From Balanoglossus misakiensis (lineage: Eukaryota > Hemichordata): 64,000 nt of DNA. A model generated the notes under the pieces. It searched no databases, had not been told where the DNA came from, and saw only the letters and a program-made list of their open reading frames with translations. Below are positions 26,601 through 38,950 of this stretch, in pieces. Position numbers and translations under genes: made by a program. Each line of letters begins with the position of its first letter. The stretch's first letter is position 1. The stretch spans positions 8,432,001 through 8,496,000 of the forward strand of contig CM082580.2 of assembly GCA_040954595.2 (NCBI GenBank), given 5' to 3'.

Positions 26601-27426
26601 ACATGGCAGACACGACGTTGACGATATATGTGTCCCGAGGACTAGCTTTTTATTTGAATAATTGACTAAATAATAATCTTAGTAACCATCTGGAGAAAAA
26701 ATAAGAAAATCGGAAATAAAGCAATTTGCGTTGCTTTAGGCCTATGAGCGAGCAGCAGGTAGAGCAAACACACCACTGTGTCGATAATAATACAGTCAGT
26801 CCCTGCCATGATCATAACATCACTCTCACGGTGGATCTAGGATCGCTGTCATATTTTGGGGACATAAAAAACCGACAAAGCGCGGTATTCGGGAGTTTTT
26901 TGGTGGTTTTCTCTATATTCAGGTATTTTACCGTTCTTGCACGTTTCATGCTGACATGCAACAACTCCAAGAATGCTTGATTCGTGTACCTTCAAATTAA
27001 ATTCCATGCCCCACTTAATGAAAGGTACATTCCTGGTATTGTATAAGACCATATTCTGTTAACATTTTTCACCCTGTCAGCGAAATCACATCCTTTGATT
27101 TCGTACCGATTGCAAACTGTAAACTGTTCTCAGTACTGTAAATTATAAAATTCCAGAAAACAATTGGTATGACATCCTGCAAGGCGTATGAGTGACAGTG
27201 CGTTAATGTTGTCGAGTCTTCGTGCGTCGCCCTCTATCTCTCTGTAAGGGCCAACTTTCGAATTCTGCGCCTCGCTGTCGCGGAATTTTGTAAGACCCAT
27301 ATTTGAATACAGAAAGGGTACCTTCAAGAAACCGGTGATATCTGGGGACAAATCTGTTGCGGCGTGTAAGGGACTTTAGGAACGCGCAATGTCGTGCAGC
27401 TGTATACCCGTCCATGATCTTTAAAA

Positions 27427-27485
27427 GTTTGTTTGTTTGTTTGTTTGTTTGTTAACTTTGTTTGTTTGTTTGTTTGTTTGTTTGT
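27427..27485. repeat. (GTTT)n microsatellite with central interruption
   Basis: Two GTTT arrays of about six units each are separated by GTTAACTT. Confidence 0.95.
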
Positions 27486-29929
27486 AATACTTTACAGGCT
27501 ATACACCTGGATTATTTGTTAGTGAATTGTCATCTCGCCTGAGAAATGTAATATAAAATATATTTGCGAGAGCCCGCGTGCGCTTAAATATCACCCGATT
27601 TATAAAAAAAAACAATTCGCAAGAGATACCAGTCTAGTCGCCTACGCATTAACTGCACAAACCACAAAAGTCGAAACCTATATCTGTGATCGATATTAGC
27701 ATTGACAGATGCCCGTTGACGAAGGCTGTGGCGAGCACTTAAACGATAAAGAGTCACTTATCTCGAATTTATGTCAGATAGCACTTTCCCGCGCATCTGA
27801 AGATCTGCATATATATACAGTGCTGTGCATTTCTCCGCACAATCTACTAGAATTCAGTCAGAGCATCTCAATCTAACGGCGTTCATTGCGGGGGCGTGGA
27901 TTTCCTGCCTTTTATGCACAACCGTCACACACATTAAATGCGAAAAAAGAGAAAGTCGCAGCTATATTTGACTTCCTTTTATTTTGACTGACACACAAGC
28001 CAGCTAAGGTTACGCGTTTTAAACGAGTTTGCGCGACACATCGATCCGAAATAGATATAAAATTCCGTCGAATTGAAACTTGGAATTGTGAATTAGGTTG
28101 TTCGGCTCCAGGGAGAAAAGGTCTTCTTTTTTAGGCATTTCTTTTCATAGCCAAAGGCGTTCGATGCAGACTGTTTGCGTATCAAGTATCCCTGTTGTAA
28201 TGGTATCTTTGTGGCATGCAAATAAAGCTCGCATCAGACCGTTAGCTCTTAATGTTGGAGACTCTAGAATGGTACAATAGTGCCAACTTGTTCTGAAGTA
28301 TATACTCTTCCAAGTGGAATCGGTCCTCAAATGCACATAAACTGGCGGAGGTTGTCCTATGCCACGCTCTTTGCAGGTTTCTATCGGCTGCTTTTCGGTC
28401 AAATTGTAACTCAATGTCATTTCTGAGCATGTACTGAGCGTTTTGTTTCGATTTTGTGAATAAGACTGCGACGGGGGCGATTATGTAGTATATAGATGTG
28501 GAGGAAATCTTGGGTTATGTAACCAGATATTGGAAACTGAAGATGTTGTCTTACTGAATTAAACAAAATACGTAAAACGAGAGCAATTGTAATGGCTGCA
28601 GCCACAGAACTTATAAAAGTAGCCCCGGGGAGAGTTATAGAAATTGAAGACTTACTTGAACGTTCGTTGAAATGGCTAGTCAGCAGCAGCTGTGTCTGGG
28701 AGCGGGAAAACCCATTCAATCACCCTCCAAGCAAACACGAATTTAAAAGAGAGAAAATGAGTTTAATAGTATCGACACTTCCCCCTCGTCGACCTTTTAC
28801 AAATTAAAGATGCATTAATTCATTTAGCGCGGCCGTTACGTTGTTGAAAAACACGGCGCGTATCGGAGGCCATTGTGCAGACTTGATTCGGTTAAGAAAA
28901 CGGTCGGTGCAAGTCTTGAAACCTTTGATTGTTAAACGCCTTGCCTGAGCTGTTATTCACTGCGGCAGAGGGGAGTATTCTTTGACTTTCTTCGATCAAC
29001 TTGAATTCATCAGCTGGCGCCCGCGTCCTATTAAGGAGTTCCGGGTATGCACATTTTTTTACGTTCGTGCAATCAGCCAGTGTTGTTTAGGAGCAATTTG
29101 TCTGCATTAGCAAAGGACAAAGCACTAAAAGTTAGTTTGCTTGGGACCATTTTAGCTACGTCAAACTCATGACAAATGCTACGTGCATGCACTTCAAGGC
29201 TCGGTATGGCCATGTCTGTTAATACTATTTTGGCAAACGTTAATGCAAGAACTGTGATATTAATATGCAAATGAGATATCTCACTAACCTTAATACCTAC
29301 TTTCTATGGCATACCACCTCTGTGCCTGATTGTCGTATTTCTCTGACATTTGAGAAAAGTGATATTATACCACAAAAAAAACACTAAATTTGATTAATAT
29401 CATTTTTGTCTGCTTGCGGAAAGTACTTTGTAATGTTTCTTCCTGATAGTACCTCATTAGCTTTTCCGAACCCGCACTAATCATTGATTGTGCCACAGAT
29501 TGCTAAAGATAGCACAGGGAAATATTAAAGTTCAACTGAGAACAGAACTGCTCATGCAGAAGTAATGCTCAGTTCTCATTCACATCCTCATTTGTACTAT
29601 AAACAACAAACAAATCGCTTGTTTCCATTTCAATGGTACTCTCGGTTCGCGATAGAACGCTCCAGTTACAATCTATGCGATCAAGGGTACCTTATCAGTG
29701 AACGGAATGTGTTCCCGTGTTTGGAAATAAAATTACTAAAAATATGCAACTTGGCAATAAATTTGATCGTATTAAACTGTTCGATTTCTTCTAAGACGAT
29801 ACTGTGATATTTGGTGGATGTACGGCGAGTGCTTTTACAAGAGCAGAATTTGTAATCAATACGCGGTCCGAAGAGAGCGACCATATAGACAGAGTGTAGA
29901 CATCCCTAATGACAGGTATTGAACAAGTT

Positions 29930-30040
29930 GAAGGTGGGGTTAATGAGATGTCAGAATAGAGCGAACCCGTGACCTTTCGATTTCCAAATGTTACTACGGA
30001 CGGGAGGGCGCTGCTCCGAACCGTAGGTATGTTTCCCGCC
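29930..30040 (-). mobile_element. Possible tRNA-derived SINE remnant
   Basis: On the minus strand the run GAAAGGTCACGGGTTCGCTC resembles the T-arm/B-box region of tRNA-derived SINEs (consensus GGTTCGAATCC). It is preceded by an AGCGCCC...CCGTCCGTAG segment in the position of a tRNA anticodon region. Its translation in one frame contains R-K-V-T-G-S, a signature often seen when such SINEs are conceptually translated. There is no clean A-box and the T-stem does not pair properly, so a functional tRNA is excluded. The boundaries are approximate. Confidence 0.3.
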
Positions 30041-30046
30041 ATTACT

Positions 30047-30068
30047 CCCCCCCCCCCCCCCCCCCCCC
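30047..30068. repeat. Poly-C run of 22
   Basis: Uninterrupted C homopolymer (G on the minus strand) directly beside the SINE-like segment. Its exact length is likely unreliable in sequencing. Confidence 0.9.
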
Positions 30069-33000
30069 GTTGACAGAAAGCCTAACCCTTTTACCTATCA
30101 GCCGGTGGCACGTCTTTTGAAGCGGTTTTGACTCATAATCGCCTCTCTGTCTTCGAGGATTTACCATACTGATTTGTTGTGGTAGGTACATTTTACAGTG
30201 TTTAAAAAGCCAGACTCGTAACTGAGTACGTCTATTGCTTAGGTGAATTTGAGAAGCCCACTCAGACAGAATCGAATCGAAGCTGTAAATTTGTGGTCTA
30301 TTTTTAAACAGGTATGAGTACTGCCGCAGCGTGTCTGTCTTTTTAGTGCCATGAAAGAGCCTGGACAATCGGAGATAAAATATCGCGAATTTAACTGCAA
30401 GATTCCCAGACACAGCTTTTCCGAGTCATTTACATAAGTTAACTATTTTCAACGTTCAAAATCAACCTATTACATATTTTAGATATTACGGAGTGTGTGC
30501 ATATCGCGTCTTCAAGGAGAATTGGCGAAAAGTAACACATCTCCTATTTCTAGTTTAAGCACTTGTGTATTTCAAAGTACTATAGTCTGAGAAGGTTCTG
30601 GCATGCGTGTAACCTTGGGGCAACCGACAGTCTCGGCGGTTGACAGCGCACTATATATGCGGTATTTTTAGATAGTATGTGCCGATTACCTCGGTAAAGT
30701 GCGTGGGGGGTTTTCCTGTTCCTTTCAAAACATTTTCGAGATTTCCCCCACTTGTGATTGACATGAATGTGGACTCACGAACCGGCAGCGATGCTTCTGC
30801 ATTGTCGATTGGCAATCATATTAATTACAAATCGCTAGTTGGGAACGAAATCATTTAAAAGGAAATTGTTTTTTTTTTATAAAAACAGAGAGCGAAAAGA
30901 GACTCGTCAATAATGAAAAGGTGTGTATGCCCTACTTTTGTGCTATACCAAACTAAATATAGTCAGCGACAACATATATAGCCAACAGATGGTTTACCGC
31001 TCATGGCGAGATCTCGCGAGACTTGGTTAATTACCGTAGCAACGGGTTGGTAGCCAAATACTTTCAAGCGCTGTATGAAACTAGAATAGGTGCAGTATTT
31101 AACAAAAAAATTAACTTTGGGGTTGTGTATTCATTTGTTGTTTCTCTGAATCGCGAAACTAAGGAGTATATGCACGACAAGCACTTAATAGTTAATAACA
31201 TGAATAACATTCTAGGTAATTTAGGTGCCAGAATAAAATCACGACACAGTGACAGACGAGAAATCGTACAGTATTGTGTCTTATCTCGCAATAAATCATA
31301 ACTGTAACAGCAGGGAAACTGGCGCGTTTCCGGAATTACGATCTTTGATTTCAAGCGATTGAAAGGGTCAACTGAACTTTGCATTGCCAATTGTCACGAG
31401 CGGAATCTTACCCACGTGCGCTGTCTCAAATGACATTGACCTCAGGAAATAAGATACATACAGAGATACATATATATTACTGTGCGAAGACACACTGCGC
31501 AAATAAAGCTTTACCAAATTGATTCAAAACATGTAAAAATTGGGCTGTCACTGAGGATTTCTGATCAAACCAGATAAAAAACTAAGCGATTTACCAAAAT
31601 AGTCATTTATGTCGAAGAGACAGTATCCGTTGGTATGATACCATTTTATTCTATGCGTAAATTATTAAATAACTTTTATTGGAATTGATGTTGCTATATC
31701 CATCTGGTGTTTAAGTCGATTCAGGGTTTTTTTATTGACTGATGAGGATGACTTTTTGACATTTTGCTGAAATTGCAAATCTGTTTATCTTTCGTTTGCA
31801 AAGCAAGAGCCGAGGCTTTGCGCAAGAAAATCGGTCTACATTACTTCAGGGCGATGATGGTTCATTGAATCCGACCGGTCACGAAATCAAGATACTTGAA
31901 CGAAATCAAGCATCGGCACGTGATGTGCATCTGAAAGTGGTTTTCACGTCGCATCTTCCAGGAATAGCTCAACCATGTAATATTCATAAACTGGAGATTA
32001 AGAAGGCATTAACGCACGGCTTCATGAAAGCCATGTGTAGGCGTAAATATGTAAACAGTGACTGGAATCTGATTTCAGCATCCCCAACCTTTCAAATAAG
32101 ACATTCCGGCACAGATATGTGTTTTTATTGAAATACGCCACTAATTAAATTCACACTCATACAAACATTCATGTACATACTTCGAAAACTCGTGTATTTC
32201 ACACAATTGTTTATCCAAAAAACATGGAGTTAATTTGCTGATGAGCTGTTCCCATGGTTGCCAATCGTGCACGACACCAGTGCCGTTCCGAGTGACTAAG
32301 CTTGAAATAAAAGAAACAAGTGAAGAATGAAAAATTTACTAGTGAGTCAAACGGCACGATCTTTATCTAGTTGAAGTACAATTGCAACTGCACTAAAGAC
32401 CGTGTGTGTCACCAAATTGAAAAGCGAGCAATACGGCCATACCGTCTGTGTGTATTAGCATGATTACTAGAAAAAAACAATCTCGCTCAAAGCGATGATA
32501 TCGAGGGTGGGTGCCCTGCGGCAATGGAATGCTCCAGTCGAATGATGAATTGTAATAAACAGACCCTCCTCAGTTGCATTTCTTCGTCCAACTCAGGTGA
32601 ATAGTGTTGTTATTCAACTAAATATGCACTTTTTATTACCACTGGAGTTTACATATTTAGTCTTACACGTGGGAGTGAAACTAAAAATTGCCACTTTTTT
32701 TATGTAAGGGAGGGATCCGAGAACATTTTGCGTTGAAGCCATTAAGCCCCTTTTTCAACGACGACTCAAACCCGATACGTGTATATACCTTGAAAGGCAG
32801 TGTTAGTTGAGTCTCGGGTATATTCAAATGTGTAAAGACTGGCAGTTCTGAGATTTCCTGCATAAAACCCAAGTAAATTATTGTTTGTCATAATGTGCCT
32901 GTGTAAATCGACGACTGCATGCCAGAAAACGGGAGTCCTTTTTAAAAAAAATCTCATTTATAATTCACAACCACGTTTAAGCACAATTTTTTATGATAAA

Positions 33001-35057
33001 GGCTGTATTTCGGGCTATTTGTACAAAAGCTGTAGTTAAACACTTTGGTCGACGACCACAAATGCCATTCGCTTAAAACGCACCTGATCGACTCAATTAA
33101 ACACGTCTCCACAATACTCAAATTACCCGTTTCCCTGTTCGGGTACACATTTGACATTTGGAACGACACCATTTTGATTTCTCACTTTACCATTAAAATG
33201 ACATTTGGCTTCATTGAAGTAAGTAAGGGGATACTAGTACATTTTAGCGTAGTTTACTAAAGCGCTGGTCCCAATTAGTTGGCCTATAAATGCCGTCCAA
33301 AATAACTAACAGTCGTGCTAAAGTGAACCACTTCCGCCTCGCCTCAACTTGACGTGCTATTCGCACACTATATCGGCGACTGACGAATCGCACCAGTGAC
33401 CTATATATTTTATAGTATATTAAGACACCCAGAACTTGTCGCGAGTTCATGACGTCACACCTGTTATGCAGGCAACCATCGGAACAATCCCAGAGGCCAA
33501 AGTTAACTAGTTTCCTTTGGTGTTTCAAGGTGTATACAGTCACTTCTAATTTACATATGTCAGTTTGTGGCTTTAACTGTACAGTTTGTTCAGTTTGTCT
33601 CGGGGTTAATGAAATTAAGGTAGCAGTAATTGAATTATTTTGATGTTAATGTAGAAATATTTTTCAAATTTATTAAACTTATTGAGTTGCATTACGCGCA
33701 TGCATTACGGCTGTGTCTGACGCCCATCGCTGTCTGTCTGAAAAAAGACACCTAGCGCCATGGAGACAAGCTGTTCAGACGTGAAACGAAATTATTAGCA
33801 ACTTAACATCCCATGTCGAATACTCGTCATGTCGATCATTCATGAACGCCGTCGCTGTTGCGAGTCGCCCTTGGCAACTGCGCTCGAGTTGGACTCAATT
33901 TAACTTTAACAGCGGGACCTCGTCAAATTTGATAGTGTTGATATAGACCCGAACTACGATGGAGATAACACAGGTCATTAGAGGCCGTAATCGGGGCCGT
34001 AAACACTTTCACAAGAATTGACCTTCGGCGGCTCCGATTTGATACGTGTCACATCAAACTTCCGCCGACAACAAAATGTGCTCCCGTGATGGGTAGCACC
34101 GCCCTTCGGATAATTAATTTAATCTTCGGGTTTGTTTTTCCCTTTGTGAAACAAATTTCAGATTGAATTATTTTTCAACCTACCTGCCGGAAACGAAAAA
34201 TCATTTGTAAGCTGACTCGTGCGTAGACGATGACGTCGTGAAATATGAAATTTGCATATCGTCCTCCCTGTTTACAAACATGTATGTAATTCTATATGGA
34301 GTAGACTCACGCATGTCAAAAAATAAAGTCAAAATATTTTCTTATTTTGTTCGTATGATTAAAAAATATTTCCTATAAAATCCCAGGCCATCCTGCTGAG
34401 ACTCATATACTGAATATTAGAAAACAGACTCGCGAAATAGTTTTTAAAATTCATGATATTTGATATGTGAAAATGTGTAGAAACACGGTAATTTTGTAAC
34501 TTTAAAAATAACCTATATGTATATAGGAAAGGCACTCTTTAAATAGATATTCAATTTTCTCTTCTCGTTGTGAATGCTGTCCTAATTAAGATTGAAACGG
34601 GACATCGAAGCACTGGATGAGAGAATTAAGTCGTGCGATTGTGATAATGAATTGTCCATTCCAATAACGAAGCTATTTTGGGAATGTCAAAGTGTATGCA
34701 TCCGATGAATGAAATGTGGTTAAAACTAAGGTCATAACAATGAACTCGCAAAGATACGTCTAAATCAAGGGATCATATTGTCGATGCCAAGTTTCAATTG
34801 ATATAAACAGCTTCTTGCAGTTATTCATATTACCGTTGTAAATCAGGACCTTCGTAACTGTCCTATTAGTTAACGCTGGGCCACTGAACATGAATTTCAA
34901 TAATTCTTTGTAAGCCTCTTTGTTTATACAGTGATGACCTTATAGCCTCCTTCTCCTTATATTGAGGTTCTTTAGTATTCGAGTCGAAAGGGGATAACTT
35001 CAATTAATATCCAAAATGTAAAATCAGACGAGTCAAATAATAATGGAAAAGTCATTT

Positions 35058-35078
35058 GTTATGTTATTTAATATAACA
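35058..35078. repeat. Small AT-rich hairpin
   Basis: TATGTTAT and ATAACATA flank a five-base spacer. It is an eight-base-pair stem in AT-rich sequence, possibly fortuitous. Confidence 0.5.
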
Positions 35079-36589
35079 TATTAAAAGTTTAACATTTCGC
35101 GGATTCGGTTACGTATTGAGCCTGTCATTATTTAGCATAGTATGCGGGAAACCTATTTCAATCAAACAGTCAGTGTTCTGTTATTACATGTATAATGATG
35201 CATTGGTTTTTGAGCATATTCCCTATCGAGCTTGGAATAAGTCAATTAGAACCAGACATGAACGGCCTGGGGGACAAACCAGAGTCAATATACTCACAGT
35301 TCTTTTGCAACGGGAAAGTTGTCGTTGATTAAAGCAAAGGCTTAAAATGTGGGCATGAATCGACGACCGTGGCTGTGCATAGGCCCCGGCGCTGATTACA
35401 TCTTGGTTGTACAAGGCTCGCAATACACTGAGTGTTCAAATCCAAAATACGCATAGCCGTGCAAACTGCACCATCTGAATGTGCAATGACAAGCTTGTAA
35501 CAGGATTTCGACATACATCACATACGGCAACAGGTTATCTGGATATAGTTACATGATCTCTATACGTGTTACTGTTGACTTAATGTGCGCAAAAGTTTCA
35601 TGTGGCAACGACGGGTGAACTTGGTGGTGGTGAACACTGTTTAGTAGAAATCCAGCGAGTAAGAAACAGGCGATGAAACATACTGTCCAGACAACCACCT
35701 TCGCAACAGTTTCCAGATATAGCACTGGACAATGTAGGGTATATTAAGAACATGGTGGGCCTTCTTAAAACGCGCAAGCTTATAAGAAAAAATAAGACAA
35801 AAATATACACATATTGTTATTTGGGTACAGAAATTCCAGTAAAATTTGACTAAAATGTCGACTAAGCTGTTTCCTTACCTTTTATACTGCTATCTGCGTG
35901 GGGCTGGTAGTATGTTTCAGCTCGCCGTTTGTCAAGTTCACAGTTCGATGTGGTTCAAACACCGCCAAGGGAGCAAGTTAACCTCCATAACACGTTCTCT
36001 CTCCTTCGAATACCGAAGTCTGTCGCCAAGGTGACTTTTGTGACGTTCTCACTGGTGGTTTATTACCCGTGGCCTATGGATTTCTTAGGACAGCGGTCCA
36101 ATCAGAATCCGTGTTACAGTGACACGGATTACGTGTAATTACTTTCTCCTTAACGTATTCTAAGAACTTTCGAGAATCCTATAAGTACCGCTCATACAGG
36201 TATAAAAAATACCAAACCCTTGAATCGTGTATTTTTTTCTTTCATTATTTACATTCACTATATAAAGCATGCCTACAAAGACCACAACTAGTTCCGCGTC
36301 GATGCGTTTTGATTAAATTTCAAATCCAGCCACGGGAGACCCATAAAAAAGTGCATTTTGAATATATTTTATCGTGGTGCCATATCCCAGTCAGGTGGTC
36401 AGAATGCATTCATTGACGTTGATTCAGCTATACATGGAACGGAATTTCGCGATAAATGCCGGCTAGCAGATATAGCAAACATTATTTTAATCCTACGATC
36501 TGTGGTTGTCCTATGAATCAGGAAATGAATGGAGCTGAGTATGGTACGATCAAGAGTACACACCCAAACTATTCTGGACATGTAATATA

Positions 36590-37101
36590 TTAAAGGCACG
36601 TAAGCTGTAACTTTTGGGATAATTTTCATAATTTTTGTTTCAAACTGCACTACCATTAGTCCATGCAGATGAAGGCAGTGAACTATACACAAGCATTATG
36701 AACCCTAAATACGAGTGCATATGCAAGTTTTAACCAGATAAATAATAAAGCTTTGCCGCAAGCGATTATGGCCGCCACCGTGGGAAAATGAAAGAAACAA
36801 TGAAAATGTCGCATTTCCGGTTGTGAAACTTCATAAACAAAACATGATCTCATCCACTTGAGCTCATGGAAGTAAATGTACACCACTGAGACATCAGATT
36901 TTCATTTTTCATTGCAATATTGCACTTTTTTTAAAATTGCAGGAATTTTCGTTTTTCTTTAATTTTTGGCCATTTTGTCATAAATAAGTGTTGAGCTTGA
37001 TATATTATCATGAAATAGCATTTAATAGATATAATTAAAAACATATATGAGATTATTTAAAACTTTAATTTTTTATCCAGTTGCAGCTTACGTGCCTTTA
37101 A
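36590..37101. mobile_element. MITE-like non-autonomous DNA transposon, TTAA target duplication
   Basis: A 19-base terminal inverted repeat (AGGCACGTAAGCTGTAACT at 36594-36612) recurs as its reverse complement at 37079-37097 with one mismatch. Both ends are flanked by TTAA (36590-36593 and 37098-37101), which matches the target duplication of piggyBac-type elements. Reading the duplication as TA, as for Tc1/mariner elements, also fits because the flanks are TTAA. The interior of about 470 bases is AT-rich and has no transposase frame. The element is non-autonomous, and the near-perfect inverted repeats suggest it is fairly young. Confidence 0.75.
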
Positions 37102-37334
37102 AGGAACACTGTCACCTGTGCAAATTTAGCCACGGCTACCATGACTAATTGTTAGATTTTCACGGGGTGGCAAAATGAAAAGAGCGCCACCAAGACTCAG
37201 ACACGCCTTTTAAACCATATATGGATATATGTAAATTAAAGGTGATTACTCGCCTTTAAGACTGTCACGTTTAACTTATAAAGCGGTTAATCGATGTTTC
37301 CCATTTTTGCATGAGTTCTTGTGGGCATTTATCT

Positions 37335-37343
37335 TGACCTTGA
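37335..37343 (-). promoter_or_regulatory. Consensus NR5A/ERR-type nuclear receptor half-site
   Basis: The minus strand reads TCAAGGTCA, the extended half-site bound by monomeric nuclear receptors of the SF-1/FTZ-F1 and ERR groups. One such 9-mer is expected by chance in a window this long, so this is only a candidate. Confidence 0.2.
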
Positions 37344-38819
37344 CCCCGGAAGGTAACGACCACCGAAGGGTTTCTAAGATTGATCGCCGCGCGGAAATGA
37401 GAAATAATCCCAGATCACCTTCGGGGACGCGTCAGCGCTCGATTGGCACATTGGACTGTGGTCACGAGTTTTTGCACAGTCACATATCCGGGTTGTTAAC
37501 GCCATGAACGCTTGGTATGAACGGAGAAGCACTCCGCCGTCTTCATCTTCTGATTAGAAACCCGCCAGAGAAGTTCCAGCAGTGCACAGTATTCGAGATT
37601 TCTCTCACGATGCTCTAATTAATTGCCTATCAATCGACGCCGGCGAATTCCATCGCCGAATTTGCGAAGTCTAATCGAATAGCGTTTAATGAGTTACTCC
37701 CATATTGGGTATGCACGCATCCGGCACCATTTTGTATGTGTCGCAGATGTACACTCATAAACACGATAACTGTACTGAATAGTTTATACTTTTGCTGGCA
37801 GATGGTCTGCCGAACGAATGAAACCAATTTATAGCCCTGGTGGGGATCTCATTAGCAATAATGAGGAGGGAATCATTACCTGTTGAACTTGTGTGCGTCT
37901 TTTGTTATTTCTCATGGTGACTATTGATTTGGTTGAACGTCCTTCGTATTATATGAGCTTGGCACCACGCGAGGCAGATATTATTTCGATGGACTTGGAC
38001 AATAAATGCACTGATCAAGGTCGCTCGAAATATTCAGAAATATGTATTTTTTCTGATGCACCAAGTGACAAATGTAGACTATACAACCGTGTGTAACGCA
38101 TCATTGACACTTTGCATTCGGGTTTTTTTCTCGGATGCACCAAGGAAAAAAACTGAAAAGAAAGGTGCGGCGACCTATAATTAAATATTCGTCGATTTAG
38201 TAAAACAACGCGAATACTTAGTACAAGCCGGTGGCAGAGCTAATTTCCCCCGTCGCCCAGAAGACGATTCGGTATCCACACGCAAATCGCTTCGCAGGTT
38301 CAAGAAGCCTCTTGACTTCAAGGATTCCTCAAGGATGTTTAAAGCGTTCTTGTAGAGCGGTGGAAAATTAGGAATGCTATTGGGATGACCCGCTAATTAC
38401 TCATCGACACAAATTTAATAACATTCGCTACGTGACATTGCTGTCTATAGAAGGACCTGCGAGGACGGATGACCCCTCAGTATTGCTGTGTTGTGCAAGT
38501 GACATGTTACTTTATATGTTTCTCATAGGGGATTGTACCTGAAATGTCTTGGCAATGTGTTTTTACAGACTCCTTCGCGAAAGCAGCGGTTTATACACGG
38601 GAATAAAACGTGTGTTACGACACCACAAATTCCGGGAGATGTGAGCTACCATTAGCATAGGCCTTCCAGGATACGATGCGAGACATGCCCTCTGTTGTAC
38701 GTCCACGACTGAATTTTCAGAGCTACGGTTCTCCGTGAACCGATCGACGCGACGACACAGCCAACGCTAATCTCGCCTGCTCACACTTCGCTTGCATGAA
38801 AGCTGCCAATCGATAACCC

Positions 38820-38950
38820 CCGCGTAACACGAGTTGATAAACAGTCAATTACGCACGGGTTCGCGGTTCGTGAATCAGCGTGCGCGCGGCGGCTGCCTTA
38901 GACGCACGTATGCGTAACCGGCCTGTGCCGGCGACCGCTTCAGCGCGACA
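38820..38950. promoter_or_regulatory. CpG-dense patch upstream of receptor gene B
   Basis: About 20 CpG dinucleotides occur in 130 bases (for example the GTGCGCGCGGCGGC run near 38880), well above the surrounding non-coding sequence. It lies 2.3 kb upstream of the gene B start codon. It could be a promoter, an enhancer or a hidden exon; no long frame covers it. Confidence 0.25.

Noticed and set aside
35873-35887. TATAAAAGG on the minus strand, like a TATA box followed by a donor-like GGTAAGG
   Set aside because: No coding exon or plausible transcript follows on that strand.
37097-37268. Possible second MITE next to the first (TTTAAAGG ... CCTTTAAG ends)
   Set aside because: Only about eight end bases match and the rest of the arms diverge; not enough to call an element.
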